Assembly (NCBI RefSeq): GCF_007997225.1
Contig: NZ_VORM01000004.1
Location: 248,001 to 312,000, forward strand
DNA length: 64,000 nt
Origin: Subsaximicrobium wynnwilliamsii
GTDB lineage: Bacteria > Bacteroidota > Bacteroidia > Flavobacteriales > Flavobacteriaceae
Direction: 5' to 3'
Part shown: piece after piece, positions 52,568-61,795 of the stretch
Layout of the letters: each line of letters starts with the position of its first letter
Position numbering within the stretch: the first letter of the stretch is position 1
The notes under the pieces: generated by a model
Databases searched by the model: none
What the model was told of the DNA's origin: nothing
What the model saw: only the letters and a program-made list of their open reading frames with translations
Position numbers and translations under genes: made by a program

Positions 52568-53704
52568 ATGTCAACTGCAGATAAAAATGCGAATACTTCC
52601 GAAGCACCTAACAACACGCGACGGAAACTTAGAATCAACGGTCACTCCCATTTATTGCCTTATCCTGAGGAAATCCCGCAGTACATGAAAGACAAGGGTA
52701 TTTTTTGGGTTGATAAGGACCGAAAATTCATGCTGCAAAAAGATTGGAGTCGCCCTGTGACCGATTCCAGTTTCTTTTTAGATGAAAAATTGTCTTGGAT
52801 GGAGCGTTTTAAAATCGACCATGCGGTCGTTCTAAACCTTTCTCAACTTTACGGCAACGGACTTCGCGTGGAAGAAATGAAACAGGCCTTGCGGTTTCAA
52901 AATGATTATAATGCCAAGATTCAACGAGAGAATCCCAGTAAATTTACCTGTGGCTTTGTCGTGCATCCTGGTTTTGTTCGCGGTGCCTGTTGGGAAATTG
53001 AGCGTTGTGTGGAAGAATTGGGATTAAGGCTACTCTGCCTTCCAACCCACTATATGGACACCATTGGCACCTGGCGTTGTATTTTTGATGAAGAGAACGA
53101 ACCCATTTTTGAACTCGCCAATAAATATAATCTCGCGGTGGAGATCCATCCTTATGACGGCGAAAAATTCATCAAATTAGAAAATACAGCCTGGCGGTTT
53201 CATTTGATTTGGATGTTGGCACAGTGTGCCGATGCCTATCACTTTTTAACTTTGAATGGCTATCAAGACAAGTTCCCGAACATGCGCACCTGCTTCGCCC
53301 ATGGCGGACAATTAGCCCAAATAAATCTCGGGCGACGCATACAGGGTTTTGATGGCAGGCCTGACCTTTTTGAAGGCAAGAACCACCCAAGAAAAGCGGT
53401 TGGGCATAAAAATATTTTCTTTGATACTTTAGTTCACGATACTGGCGGACTTGAGCTCCTCATCAAAAACCAAGGTTCAAAACAAGTTTTGATGGGCTTA
53501 GACGACCCATATCCATTAGGAGAAATGGAAAGTACCCAACAATCTTCCTACCCCGGTAAAATCTTGGACCTCGCCGTGAAACGTGACATTATTGACGAAA
53601 AACAGCGCGATGCCATTTGGGAGGATAACGTAATACAATGGTTGTGCGGCGATGATCAAGCAGCGAAAGACAAGCTAATTGCTCGAATTTTAAGTAAATC
53701 TTAG
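52568..53704 (+). CDS. nbaD: 2-amino-3-carboxymuconate-6-semialdehyde decarboxylase (ACMSD)
   Basis: A 378-residue amidohydrolase-family decarboxylase. The metal-site start is NGHSHLLP (His26, His28), with VEIHPYDGEKF, CFAHGGQLAQIN and MGLDDPYPLGE further on. It converts ACMS to 2-aminomuconate semialdehyde, steering kynurenine carbon away from quinolinate. It is somewhat longer than the roughly 335-residue family norm because of its N-terminus. Last gene of the cluster. Confidence 0.93.
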   Translation: MSTADKNANTSEAPNNTRRKLRINGHSHLLPYPEEIPQYMKDKGIFWVDKDRKFMLQKDWSRPVTDSSFFLDEKLSWMERFKIDHAVVLNLSQLYGNGLRVEEMKQALRFQNDYNAKIQRENPSKFTCGFVVHPGFVRGACWEIERCVEELGLRLLCLPTHYMDTIGTWRCIFDEENEPIFELANKYNLAVEIHPYDGEKFIKLENTAWRFHLIWMLAQCADAYHFLTLNGYQDKFPNMRTCFAHGGQLAQINLGRRIQGFDGRPDLFEGKNHPRKAVGHKNIFFDTLVHDTGGLELLIKNQGSKQVLMGLDDPYPLGEMESTQQSSYPGKILDLAVKRDIIDEKQRDAIWEDNVIQWLCGDDQAAKDKLIARILSKS

Positions 53705-53962
53705 TCAAGTTCATTGGTTTTATATCACTACAAGGAGAAAGGTACAGGCTGAGTGATAGTTCTATCATGCTTGATTGACCCCTCACAAAAAAGACAAAGG
53801 GATCTACAACTTAAAAAGTGCTGTGTAAAGAACTGATGCGCTAGCACTGCCTAAATGGCCAGGATCTCAATAGTGGATTTAGAGAATAGGCCACTTCTGC
53901 AAAACTCTTATAGTGTTGACTAATGCCTATGAAAATCTTAGAAAATGCAATTAGCATTATAA

Positions 53963-53991
53963 TGTTCTTACATCCTAAATATGTAAGAACA
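53963..53991. promoter_or_regulatory. Perfect inverted repeat before the O-methyltransferase gene
   Basis: Arms TGTTCTTACAT / ATGTAAGAACA (11 bases) with a seven-base spacer and no T run, 58 bases before the start at 54050. It looks like an operator for a dimeric repressor. The rest of the 345-base interval 53705-54049 shows nothing recognisable. Confidence 0.5.
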
Positions 53992-54049
53992 ATCTATTAC
54001 TTGAGTCATCTATAATTTTTATTTTACTTAAAATTTCAAAAACCACCAA

Positions 54050-54691
54050 ATGCACTTCCTACCCGAAAAACTAGACCACTACATCGTCTCACATTCTGAA
54101 CCAGAGCCCGAGCTTTTACAGCAGTTAACTCGGGAAACCTATCAAAAGGTCTTGCAACCCATCATGTTGAGCGGGCCATACCAAGGGCGTGTGTTGAGCA
54201 TGATTTCTAAGTTGATTCAGCCAAAACACATATTGGAACTGGGTACTTTTACCGGCTATGCCACACTTTGTTTGGCGGAAGGCTTACAGAAAGATGGTGC
54301 AATACATACCATAGATGTGAATGAGGAATTATTCGATTTTCAGCGGAAGTATTTTGACGTATCAGAATATGGCACGCAAATCCACCAGCATTTGGGAAAT
54401 GCTTTAGATATTATTCCTGAATTGAATATGGGTTTTGATTTGGTCTTTATCGATGCGGACAAACCGAATTACGTCAAGTATTTTCATTTGATTATTGAAA
54501 AGCTCAATCCGGGAGGCGTGATCCTTTCAGACAATGTGTTGTGGCATGGGAAAGTGCTTGCCCCGGTTGCAGAGAAAGATGATTCAACAAAAATCGTCAT
54601 GGCTTACAATGAGCTCTTAAAACAAGATGAGCGCATTGAAACCGTTATTTTGCCCATTCGTGATGGATTGACGATAAGCAGAAAACTATAA
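54050..54691 (+). CDS. Class I SAM-dependent O-methyltransferase
   Basis: A 213-residue caffeoyl-CoA/catechol O-methyltransferase type enzyme. SAM motif LELGTFTGYATLCLAEG (about 63-79), IDVNEE and the metal-binding FIDADKPNY. It should methylate a catechol-like or other hydroxyl group using Mg2+. It follows the kynurenine cluster but after 345 bases and a possible operator, so a pathway link is uncertain. Confidence 0.9.
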   Translation: MHFLPEKLDHYIVSHSEPEPELLQQLTRETYQKVLQPIMLSGPYQGRVLSMISKLIQPKHILELGTFTGYATLCLAEGLQKDGAIHTIDVNEELFDFQRKYFDVSEYGTQIHQHLGNALDIIPELNMGFDLVFIDADKPNYVKYFHLIIEKLNPGGVILSDNVLWHGKVLAPVAEKDDSTKIVMAYNELLKQDERIETVILPIRDGLTISRKL

Positions 54692-54751
54692 ATTGATATT
54701 TGACGCAAAAAAAGCCTTCCGAAGAAAAAAGACTACTGTTATAAGTGAAGC

Positions 54752-55066
54752 TTACTTACTATGGCGCTTTACAGAACCCGTAAAACCTTCCAACTCATCC
54801 TTGACCTTAGTGATCTCACCTTGAATATCCTTGGTGACATCGGTATTGATACCTTGTTTGTTGGCCGTTTTAGTGATTTCAGACTTAATGTCTGTCGAGG
54901 CGTCTCTAAGCATTCGCATGCCTTTGCCCATCCCTTTGGCGATTTCAGGTATTTTGTCTGCACCAAAGACCATGACTAAGATGAAGAGAATGAAGATCAC
55001 TTCCGTAGTACCTATAAATAAGAATGTTGCTAGTTGTATCACGGTACAAATATAATTAGTTGACAC
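54752..55066 (-). CDS. tatA: Twin-arginine translocase subunit TatA/TatE
   Basis: A 104-residue protein with one membrane helix (FIGTTEVIFILFILVMVFGA), the conserved FGADKIPEIAKGMGKGMR amphipathic helix and a charged tail. It forms the Tat protein-conducting complex for folded proteins. The ATG at 55066 gives an N-terminal extension of eight residues; a GTG at 55042 (MIQLATFLFIG) is a possible start. The tail of the adjacent methyltransferase gene is convergent. Confidence 0.92.
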   Translation of the reverse strand: MSTNYICTVIQLATFLFIGTTEVIFILFILVMVFGADKIPEIAKGMGKGMRMLRDASTDIKSEITKTANKQGINTDVTKDIQGEITKVKDELEGFTGSVKRHSK

Positions 55067-55531
55067 CTAATAAAGACATTTATAATCTTAAATTTAAGGG
55101 AGCCATTCATAAATTTTTATTGTTGATTTGAATTTGTGCTTAGAAAATAGAAATAACAGGTTATCCATAACAGCTGCTTCTCTTTCAATTTTCGTATGTC
55201 AAACACATTGTAAATTACACGACGGCCGATGCTGGTTTTTACCAAAAAACATTGTCCAATTCTCTAGAAAACATGCCGATTAGATCATACTTCCCCAATT
55301 GTTTAGAAAAGCGCCTTATCTTTTATTTTGAACTCGCTCCTGCAGATTCTCAATGAAAACAAACAACATCAAGGCTGAAAAGCGCGTCCTAAATTTTTAT
55401 AATATAAAGGCTTTACAATATGCTCAGACCTGTGCGATTCATAAAACATACGAGGAAAAAACCTCTTTGGATTTCAAGAAGTTCAAAGTTTTATAAGTGT
55501 TTATAGTTTCAGATTAAAAAAGTGTTTAATC
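55067..55531. other. Gene-free region upstream of tatA
   Basis: An AT-rich interval without recognised signals. A 47-codon frame (55353-55496, plus strand) is present but has no support as a gene. Confidence 0.5.
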
Positions 55532-55568
55532 AAAAAAGAGCCAATTTTTCAATGGGCTCTTTTAAATT
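55532..55568 (-). terminator. Terminator after the M1 peptidase gene
   Basis: Arms aaaagagcc / ggctctttt around a 13-base loop, immediately past the stop at 55581. Confidence 0.75.
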
Positions 55569-55580
55569 AGATGCTTTAAA

Positions 55581-57887
55581 TTAATCTTTCACTTTATCTT
55601 TAAACTTATCAAAATCGCTTTCCTCAACCTCTTTTGGCCATGAGTTGTTTGCGGTATCAATATCGGCAGTTTCCAATTTAGGATCTATCTTGATGGAGAT
55701 GATTTCCTTTTGTGAGGCGATTTCCTTACTCACTTCCTTATCGTTCAATCTCCAAATTTGTGCAGGATAGGTTTCGGTTTTAGCGCTGCCATCTGCATAG
55801 GTATATTCCACGATGATTGGCATGACCAATCCCCCTGGTTTTTCAAAGGTAACCGTATAGAAATACTTAGGTTGCTCGATGTTTTTGCGTTCTTCGGGCG
55901 TGAAGTTATCCATCATATATTCCTTCAGAGTAGACGAATTTTCTTCAGCAGACCCTTCCTTGAGCTTAGCATCATATTCATCATCTCCTTCCTCTGCCAT
56001 ATAAACCAGATCCATATCGCTGAGATCAATGTTTCTACTGGCTGCATAATTTCTTGCATATTGATTGGGCTCTGAGCTCACATAATATTTTTTCACATCC
56101 TTGATGCCTATATCTACCCAATCGGTAGTATAGAACCAGCCTCTCCAGTACCAATCCAGGTCAAAGGCAGATGCATCTTCCATGGTTCTGAAAAAATCCT
56201 CTGGCGTTGGGTGCTTGAACATCCACCGTTGAGCATATTCTTTAAACGCATAATCAAACAACTCGCGACCCATAACGGTTTCGCGAAGAATATTTAAAGC
56301 TGTTGCCGGCTTCCCATAAGCGTTATTACCAAATTGATAGGTGTTTAAACCCTTGGTCATGATTGGTGCGATATAATCTTGGTTGCCGCCCATATAATAA
56401 GTAATGTTCTTGGCTGGGCCACGACGCGATGGATAGGTCACATCTCCAGGAGACAAAGCCGTTGGATGACTCTCGCCAAAATCCTGCTCTGCAACATATT
56501 GCAAAAAAGTGTTTAGACCCTCGTCCATCCACGTCCATTGGCGCTCATCGCTATTTACGATCATTGGGAAAAAGTTGTGGCCTACCTCATGGACGATCAC
56601 ACTTATCATCCCGTACTTGGTACGGTCGTCGTATTTTCCGTCTTCGTCGGGTCTGCCGTAATTCCAGCAAATCATTGGGTATTCCATCCCTTGTCGTTTA
56701 GCATGTACCGAAATCGCTTTGTGATAAGGATACTCGAAGGTCATGCGCGAATAAGATTTGAGGGTACTTGCCACTGCCCTTGTAGACCATTCTTCCCACA
56801 ACGGATTTCCTTCTTTAGAATATAGTGATACTGCCATGATATCTCTATCACCAATTTTAACAGCCATCATATCCCAGATGTATTTTCTGGAGGTTGCAAA
56901 ACCAAAATCCCTAACATTTTCAGCCTTAAGCTTCCAAGTCTGTTTCTTTGTGGAACGGCCTTTCTCTCTGACCTCGGCTTCCGCCTGGGTGGAAATCACA
57001 ACCGGATTATCAAAGGATTTTTGCGCCTTTTCATAACGTTTCATCATGTCTTTGGAAAAGACTTCACTCCTATTGGTCAACACCCCTGTGGCATCCAACA
57101 AATGATCTGCTGGCACAGTAATGTTTACCTCAAAATTACCGAAGGGCAATGCAAATTCATCACGTCCCCAAAATTGGGAATTCTGCCAACCTTCCACATC
57201 ATTATACACTGCCATTCTAGGGTAGAACTGAGCGATGACATAGTTTCTATTACCATCGGGAAACAGCTCAAAGCCTGAGCGGCCACCATCTTTAACGTGG
57301 TCATTGATTTGATACCACCATTTGATATCGAAGGAAAACTGATCACCGGTCTTCATTGGTTTGGGCAACTCCACACGCATCATGGTTTGATTGATCATGT
57401 GTGCTAGTGCCTTTCCATCGGTAGTGGTCACTTTTTCGATATTGAAGCCACCTTCAAAACCTTTCTCCAAATAACTTGAAGCGTATGTTGAAGGGGTCAT
57501 TGCTGGTGTTATTCTGCTTGATTGGATATCTTTGGAAGGCGAATCCTTTTGACGTACATTTTGGTCCAATTGCACCCAAAGGTAGCTCAATTCGTCTGGG
57601 GAATTATTGGTATAGGTAATGGTTTCCTCTCCTGTTAACACAGCCGTCTCATCATTGATTTCCACATCCATTTTATAATCTGCCTGTTGTTGATAATATC
57701 CAGGTCCAGGGGCGCCAGATCCTGTTCTAAACATATTGGGCGTAGCAAACTCATCATAAAGTTGCTTGAATTTGTTTTGATTGGTGTGACCGGGCTTTCG
57801 GGCTTCTGTGTCGGCATCTTGATCTTGAGCCATCGCATTTAAAGATAAAAATGCTAAGCAGAAGCTAAGGTATTTGAAGAATTTCAT
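55581..57887 (-). CDS. Secreted M1-family metallopeptidase
   Basis: A 768-residue protein with a signal peptide (to NAMAQ, about residue 20). Zinc site HEVGH at 433-437 with Glu456 in WMDEGLNTFLQ, and a substrate segment GMEYPMICWN upstream in place of canonical GAMEN. It should be a periplasmic or surface aminopeptidase-like enzyme. The frame opens at 57950, but the ATG at 57887 yields the signal peptide. It follows a DUF6702 gene by 23 bases. Confidence 0.9.
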   Translation of the reverse strand: MKFFKYLSFCLAFLSLNAMAQDQDADTEARKPGHTNQNKFKQLYDEFATPNMFRTGSGAPGPGYYQQQADYKMDVEINDETAVLTGEETITYTNNSPDELSYLWVQLDQNVRQKDSPSKDIQSSRITPAMTPSTYASSYLEKGFEGGFNIEKVTTTDGKALAHMINQTMMRVELPKPMKTGDQFSFDIKWWYQINDHVKDGGRSGFELFPDGNRNYVIAQFYPRMAVYNDVEGWQNSQFWGRDEFALPFGNFEVNITVPADHLLDATGVLTNRSEVFSKDMMKRYEKAQKSFDNPVVISTQAEAEVREKGRSTKKQTWKLKAENVRDFGFATSRKYIWDMMAVKIGDRDIMAVSLYSKEGNPLWEEWSTRAVASTLKSYSRMTFEYPYHKAISVHAKRQGMEYPMICWNYGRPDEDGKYDDRTKYGMISVIVHEVGHNFFPMIVNSDERQWTWMDEGLNTFLQYVAEQDFGESHPTALSPGDVTYPSRRGPAKNITYYMGGNQDYIAPIMTKGLNTYQFGNNAYGKPATALNILRETVMGRELFDYAFKEYAQRWMFKHPTPEDFFRTMEDASAFDLDWYWRGWFYTTDWVDIGIKDVKKYYVSSEPNQYARNYAASRNIDLSDMDLVYMAEEGDDEYDAKLKEGSAEENSSTLKEYMMDNFTPEERKNIEQPKYFYTVTFEKPGGLVMPIIVEYTYADGSAKTETYPAQIWRLNDKEVSKEIASQKEIISIKIDPKLETADIDTANNSWPKEVEESDFDKFKDKVKD

Positions 57888-57910
57888 GTGTTGCAAATTG
57901 TTATAGTGGT

Positions 57911-58411
57911 TTAAAAGTTTAAATATTGGGTTTGGTCCTGTACAGCGCATACGAGATTGAATCTTTCGCCATTGACCTTGATTTTGAGGACGTTTCTTTG
58001 ATCGGGGAATTTATCGAAAAGCACGGTATTGCTAATCTCCATTGTTTTTACTGAAGCCACATCTTGGATCTCCAAATAACAGACCACTTGATCGTTATCA
58101 TACTCTTTCCCAACAAAATCGATTGTAAGCTCTTTAGTATTGACTTTGATATCCAATTTGGCCGCCAAATATTTTTTAATGTAGTCATTGACGGAAGCTT
58201 TTTCATCTGCTTCTGTAAGTGTTATTGAGTCATCGTAACGTTCGCGTAGTGTAAGCTGCAAATCTGATACATCGATTCGGGTGATGATTTGAAGTGATTT
58301 TTTGGACTTCACATATTCCATCTGGGTCACGCTCACGTAATATTTATGAGTTGTCATTGTGGAAAGCAAGGGGAGCACGAGCGCCAATACTAAGATTTTT
58401 AATTGCGTCAT
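57911..58411 (-). CDS. DUF6702-type secreted protein
   Basis: A 166-residue protein with an N-terminal signal or membrane segment (LKILVLALVLPLLS), then a beta-rich domain with HKYYVSVTQMEY and VCYLEIQDV motifs typical of DUF6702. The ATG at 58411 is preferred over the frame's earlier start at 58438. It lies upstream of an M1 peptidase and downstream of three regulatory-like paralogues. Function is unknown. Confidence 0.8.
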   Translation of the reverse strand: MTQLKILVLALVLPLLSTMTTHKYYVSVTQMEYVKSKKSLQIITRIDVSDLQLTLRERYDDSITLTEADEKASVNDYIKKYLAAKLDIKVNTKELTIDFVGKEYDNDQVVCYLEIQDVASVKTMEISNTVLFDKFPDQRNVLKIKVNGERFNLVCAVQDQTQYLNF

Positions 58412-58479
58412 AATTGATGGAATGCGTAAATGTAGCAATTTTTATAAGGAATTTAGAACAACAAAATGTTAATTCCGGG

Positions 58480-58536
58480 AATGAAGACGATCCCGATAGC
58501 TATCGGGAGAAGATGAAGACGAAGATGAAGACGAAG
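58480..58536. repeat. Perfect 18-base palindrome within a period-6 array
   Basis: tcccgatagctatcggga (58491-58508) is flanked by gaagac/gaagat hexamers on both sides, as if inserted into the array. Same palindrome motif as at 51639. Confidence 0.8.
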
Positions 58537-58550
58537 TTATAGGGGGAAAT

Positions 58551-59360
58551 CTAATTCTTGACCAGTTCATCGTCTTTTGCAAATACCAACAATTTTTGAG
58601 TCAAGAACTCAAACATGGCCATACCATTGTTAGTATCACAGAGCGCCAAGAAGTTGGGATCTTCGGAAACATAAAAAAAAAATTCAAATTTTAGTCTTTC
58701 TTCGATGTCATGTTCTCCAAACAGAATATCTGAAAAGTCTGATTGTACACGTGTCATACAAAGCTCTTGGGCCTCTACACGCACCCTGTTTTTCATTTCC
58801 TTGGTGCGACCACTAATTCGGTTAAGGATTTTATGCAGGTTTATGGCCAATCCAGGACCAATAGGTGTGACATACAAGGCTACAAAATCACCGTTATCTG
58901 CTTCGTAGAGTCTTCGCTCGGTTTGGGTTTTTCGTTTGCCTGTGTATCCTGGAATGCCCACATCATAAAAGTTGATGTCGCGCTCAGCGTCGCTATTTTC
59001 AATGTCGGATATTAAATTACCAGTCAAAATCTTACCGACAATGACCTCATCCAGCGCATTGATTCGATCCTTTAATTCGAGTTCCAAGAACCTTGAATTC
59101 ATCATTTGTTGATCAACCTTTAGGGTCACTGGCTCATATTGCACACTACTTACCAATATATCATCGCCCAAACTAATTGGCAACTTGAAGCTTCCGTCGC
59201 TATTGCTAACCGTAAATTTTTGTGCTGTAATATTGAGTACATAAATGCCTTCGAGTTCGGCATTTGCAGAGATCCTTCCGCGTAATTCCACAGATTGGGC
59301 ACCGAGTAACAACACCTTCAGCACAAAAAATGAAATCGCTATGACTTTACTGACCTTCAT
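58551..59360 (-). CDS. Secreted carboxypeptidase-regulatory-like protein, paralogue 3
   Basis: A 269-residue protein with a signal peptide (to LLLGAQ) and a CarboxypepD_reg-like domain (about 22-105; SNSDGSFKLPISLGDDILVSS as two adjoining parts). A conserved tail follows (ALDEVIVGKILTGNL, GIPGYTGKRKTQTERRLYEA). It is a clear paralogue of the gene upstream and overlaps it by 14 bases. The tail has no catalytic motif I know. Role unknown, possibly outer-membrane attached. Confidence 0.82.
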   Translation of the reverse strand: MKVSKVIAISFFVLKVLLLGAQSVELRGRISANAELEGIYVLNITAQKFTVSNSDGSFKLPISLGDDILVSSVQYEPVTLKVDQQMMNSRFLELELKDRINALDEVIVGKILTGNLISDIENSDAERDINFYDVGIPGYTGKRKTQTERRLYEADNGDFVALYVTPIGPGLAINLHKILNRISGRTKEMKNRVRVEAQELCMTRVQSDFSDILFGEHDIEERLKFEFFFYVSEDPNFLALCDTNNGMAMFEFLTQKLLVFAKDDELVKN

Positions 59361-60114
59361 TCCTACTTTTGAATTCTTTTAATTTAGCAGTGAGATACTC
59401 TACCATAGCCAAATCATTATCTTGTTTACTTAACTCCAGAAACTTAGGATCTTCAGCAGCAAAAAAGAAAAACTCATTGCGTTTTAACTCAGCCAAATTG
59501 TCGATTTCAAAGAGCACCTCGGCCAATTCGGACCTGGTGCGATTCATCCTGAGATCTTGATCCTCGATCTTGACTCGGTTTTTGAGCTGTTTTGTGCGAC
59601 CTGTAATCCAATTGATGATCGGGTTTAAAGGCACTATCCCACCACCGGTTGTGGCTTCGTTGAGTCGACGCTCGCTTTGGGTCTTCCGCCGGCCTGTATA
59701 TCCAGGGATGCCTAAATCATAAAAATTAGGTTCGCGTTTTGCCTCGCTATTGCCAATGTCTAAAAGCAGATTCCCAGTCAACACCTTACCTACCCTCACT
59801 TCGTCAAGTGCAGTGACATTATCTTCAAGATTAACCAACACTTGCTTGCTACGCACAATGCCTGCGTCAATCCCTATCTCTTTAATCATGTATTGCAATG
59901 CTGAAATGATGAGCGTATCACCAACTTGGGCAGCGATTTCAAAACGGCCTTCGTCATCGCTAATGTCATAACGACCAGCAGTTTTGTTGATGATGTTCAC
60001 ACCAACCACCTCACCAGAGGCGAATATTTGCCCATCAATGGTCTTGCGCTGTGCCTTGGCTCCCAGTGTGCCAAGAAAAGCAAGGCAGAGCATAATGAGA
60101 CTATTTTTTTTCAC
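59347..60114 (-). CDS. Secreted carboxypeptidase-regulatory-like protein, paralogue 2
   Basis: A 255-residue protein with signal peptide (to GAKAQ), a regulatory-like domain (about 25-100; DISDDEGRFEIAAQVGDTL) and the same tail as paralogue 3 (ALDEVRVGKVLTGNL, GIPGYTGRRKTQSERRLNEA). The start is GTG at 60114, overlapping paralogue 1 by 14 bases. The overlap with the next gene is also 14 bases, which suggests coupled translation. Confidence 0.82.
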   Translation of the reverse strand: MKKNSLIMLCLAFLGTLGAKAQRKTIDGQIFASGEVVGVNIINKTAGRYDISDDEGRFEIAAQVGDTLIISALQYMIKEIGIDAGIVRSKQVLVNLEDNVTALDEVRVGKVLTGNLLLDIGNSEAKREPNFYDLGIPGYTGRRKTQSERRLNEATTGGGIVPLNPIINWITGRTKQLKNRVKIEDQDLRMNRTRSELAEVLFEIDNLAELKRNEFFFFAAEDPKFLELSKQDNDLAMVEYLTAKLKEFKSRNEGQ

Positions 60115-60913
60115 TTGCTTGGTTTAGAAATGTTTTGCTCTTTTTATTCAAGATTTCCAAAAAGGCCATTTCATTACCATAATTAAGCAGATTGAAATCA
60201 AAATTTTCATCTTCCACATACTGAATAAATTCCTCAACGCGATGCTCAGGAATGCCAAAATTATCGACAAGAAAATTAGATCCCATATAATATTTTATAG
60301 CAGCATTAGGCACTGGTGGCATCTCAACGCCTTCCTGCGCTTTTGCATTGGATCGAAACAATGGCAGTAGCAATTGGTCCACCACATTAACGATGTTCAA
60401 ACCGTTGACCATTTGCGGCACTTGAGAATGAACCGCTTCGTTTGTAACCTCAGAGCGGTAATCATCAGAAAACACATATTCATCCTGTTTCTTGATGCCA
60501 AAATACAATGCGTCGAGCTTAGGATTAAAGGTTTTCACTTTTTCAACATCGGTGCCTAAATTTCCTGATAAACTGGATGTGAGCACCAGCACCTCGGGGA
60601 GCTTATTGATTTCCTCAATCAAAAACACACGAATTCTTCTAGAATCTATCATGGCCTGAGTGATCTTGATATCAAAATTTTGGTATTGCAAGGCCCTTAC
60701 CTCCAAATTGTCATTCAGTTTAGCCTTTATTTTGAATTTACCGTTTTCATCGGTGGCTTCTCCTTTATTTGACGAGGTGTTAAAAATGGTAATACCTTCG
60801 ACGTCACTATCTTCTACGATAATTTTACCGTTAATCTGAACACGTCCCACAGTTTGGGATATGGCGACCATCGAAGTCATTAGAAAAATGGATAAAAGTA
60901 ATTTGAGTTTCAT
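60101..60913 (-). CDS. Secreted carboxypeptidase-regulatory-like protein, paralogue 1
   Basis: A 270-residue protein with signal peptide (to VAISQ) and the regulatory-like domain (about 25-105; GEATDENGKFKIKAKLND). It diverges from paralogues 2 and 3 in the tail but keeps LSGNLGTDVE at the same place. First gene of the minus-strand block that runs through DUF6702 to the M1 peptidase. Confidence 0.82.
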   Translation of the reverse strand: MKLKLLLSIFLMTSMVAISQTVGRVQINGKIIVEDSDVEGITIFNTSSNKGEATDENGKFKIKAKLNDNLEVRALQYQNFDIKITQAMIDSRRIRVFLIEEINKLPEVLVLTSSLSGNLGTDVEKVKTFNPKLDALYFGIKKQDEYVFSDDYRSEVTNEAVHSQVPQMVNGLNIVNVVDQLLLPLFRSNAKAQEGVEMPPVPNAAIKYYMGSNFLVDNFGIPEHRVEEFIQYVEDENFDFNLLNYGNEMAFLEILNKKSKTFLNQASEKK

Positions 60914-60986
60914 AGTTAGGGCGTTTAGTTAGCATTGTTAAAGAAAAGATATTCCAGTTTAAAGTTGAACCTTTTGCTTTTAAACT

Positions 60987-61018
60987 TTTGTTAAAAGCCA
61001 ATCATATACCTAAATTTA
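60987..61018 (+). promoter_or_regulatory. Putative promoter for pepE
   Basis: TTTG (60987-60990), a 20-base spacer and TAAATTTA (61011-61018, one mismatch to TAnnTTTG). The start codon follows at 61035. Confidence 0.5.
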
Positions 61019-61034
61019 CGACAAAATAAGGCAA

Positions 61035-61742
61035 ATGAAAAATATTATCATCGCCAGTACCTCTGCGCTTCACGGCGGCGGCCCGTTGGAATATCTTCTG
61101 GACGAATTGAAGCTGTTTTTTAAGGACACTCCTGAAATTTTATTCATTCCCTACGCTAGACCAGGCGGGATTTCATATGATGACTATACTGAAAAAGTAA
61201 GTGTTCCATTTAAAAGCATTGACAAAACAGTAAAAGGCATCCACGAGTTTGAGGATCCCAAAGAGGCCATAAAGCAAGCCAAAGCCATCTTCATAGGCGG
61301 CGGAAACACTTTTGTGCTCGTAAACCAATTGTACAAAAACGGACTTTGGGAACCCATTAAAAACGAAGTGAAAAACGGAACGCCGTATTTAGGCACCAGC
61401 GCAGGCAGCAATATTTGCGGCCTTACAATGAACACCACTAATGATATGCCAATCGTATATCCGCCTAGTTTTAAGACCTTTGGTTTTGTGCCTTTTAACA
61501 TCAATCCGCATTATCAAGATCCCGATTTAAACAGCAAACACATAGGCGAAACCAGAGAAACGCGCATCAAGGAGTTTCATGAGTTCAACTCACAACCCGT
61601 TGTGGGGCTCCGGGAAGGCAGTTGGTTAGAGGTCAAAGACAAATCAATTGTACTAAAAGGTAATTTAGACGCTCGTGTTTTTGAATATCATAAGGCCGCT
61701 TATGAGGTTAAGGTAGACACCGAGCTCAACATTTTAAAATAA
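61035..61742 (+). CDS. pepE: Dipeptidase E
   Basis: A 235-residue S51 serine peptidase. The nucleophile is Ser122 in LGTSAGSNI; His159 (NPHYQD) and an Asp near 137 complete the triad, in register with E. coli PepE. It cleaves aspartyl dipeptides (Asp-X) in the cytoplasm. The gene stands alone and has its own promoter. Confidence 0.95.
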   Translation: MKNIIIASTSALHGGGPLEYLLDELKLFFKDTPEILFIPYARPGGISYDDYTEKVSVPFKSIDKTVKGIHEFEDPKEAIKQAKAIFIGGGNTFVLVNQLYKNGLWEPIKNEVKNGTPYLGTSAGSNICGLTMNTTNDMPIVYPPSFKTFGFVPFNINPHYQDPDLNSKHIGETRETRIKEFHEFNSQPVVGLREGSWLEVKDKSIVLKGNLDARVFEYHKAAYEVKVDTELNILK

Positions 61743-61795
61743 CCATTAGCTAAAAAAAAATGTGAATCGCGCCTGAAACGAAAGTACACTAAGCC

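Noticed and set aside
55047-55054. TATATTTG (minus strand) as the tatA promoter
   Set aside because: It lies inside the predicted tatA start region and would place transcription after the ATG; no -33 box was found.
55353-55496. 47-codon frame in the gap before the M1 terminator
   Set aside because: No recognised similarity, no ribosome-binding or promoter signal, and this length is expected by chance.
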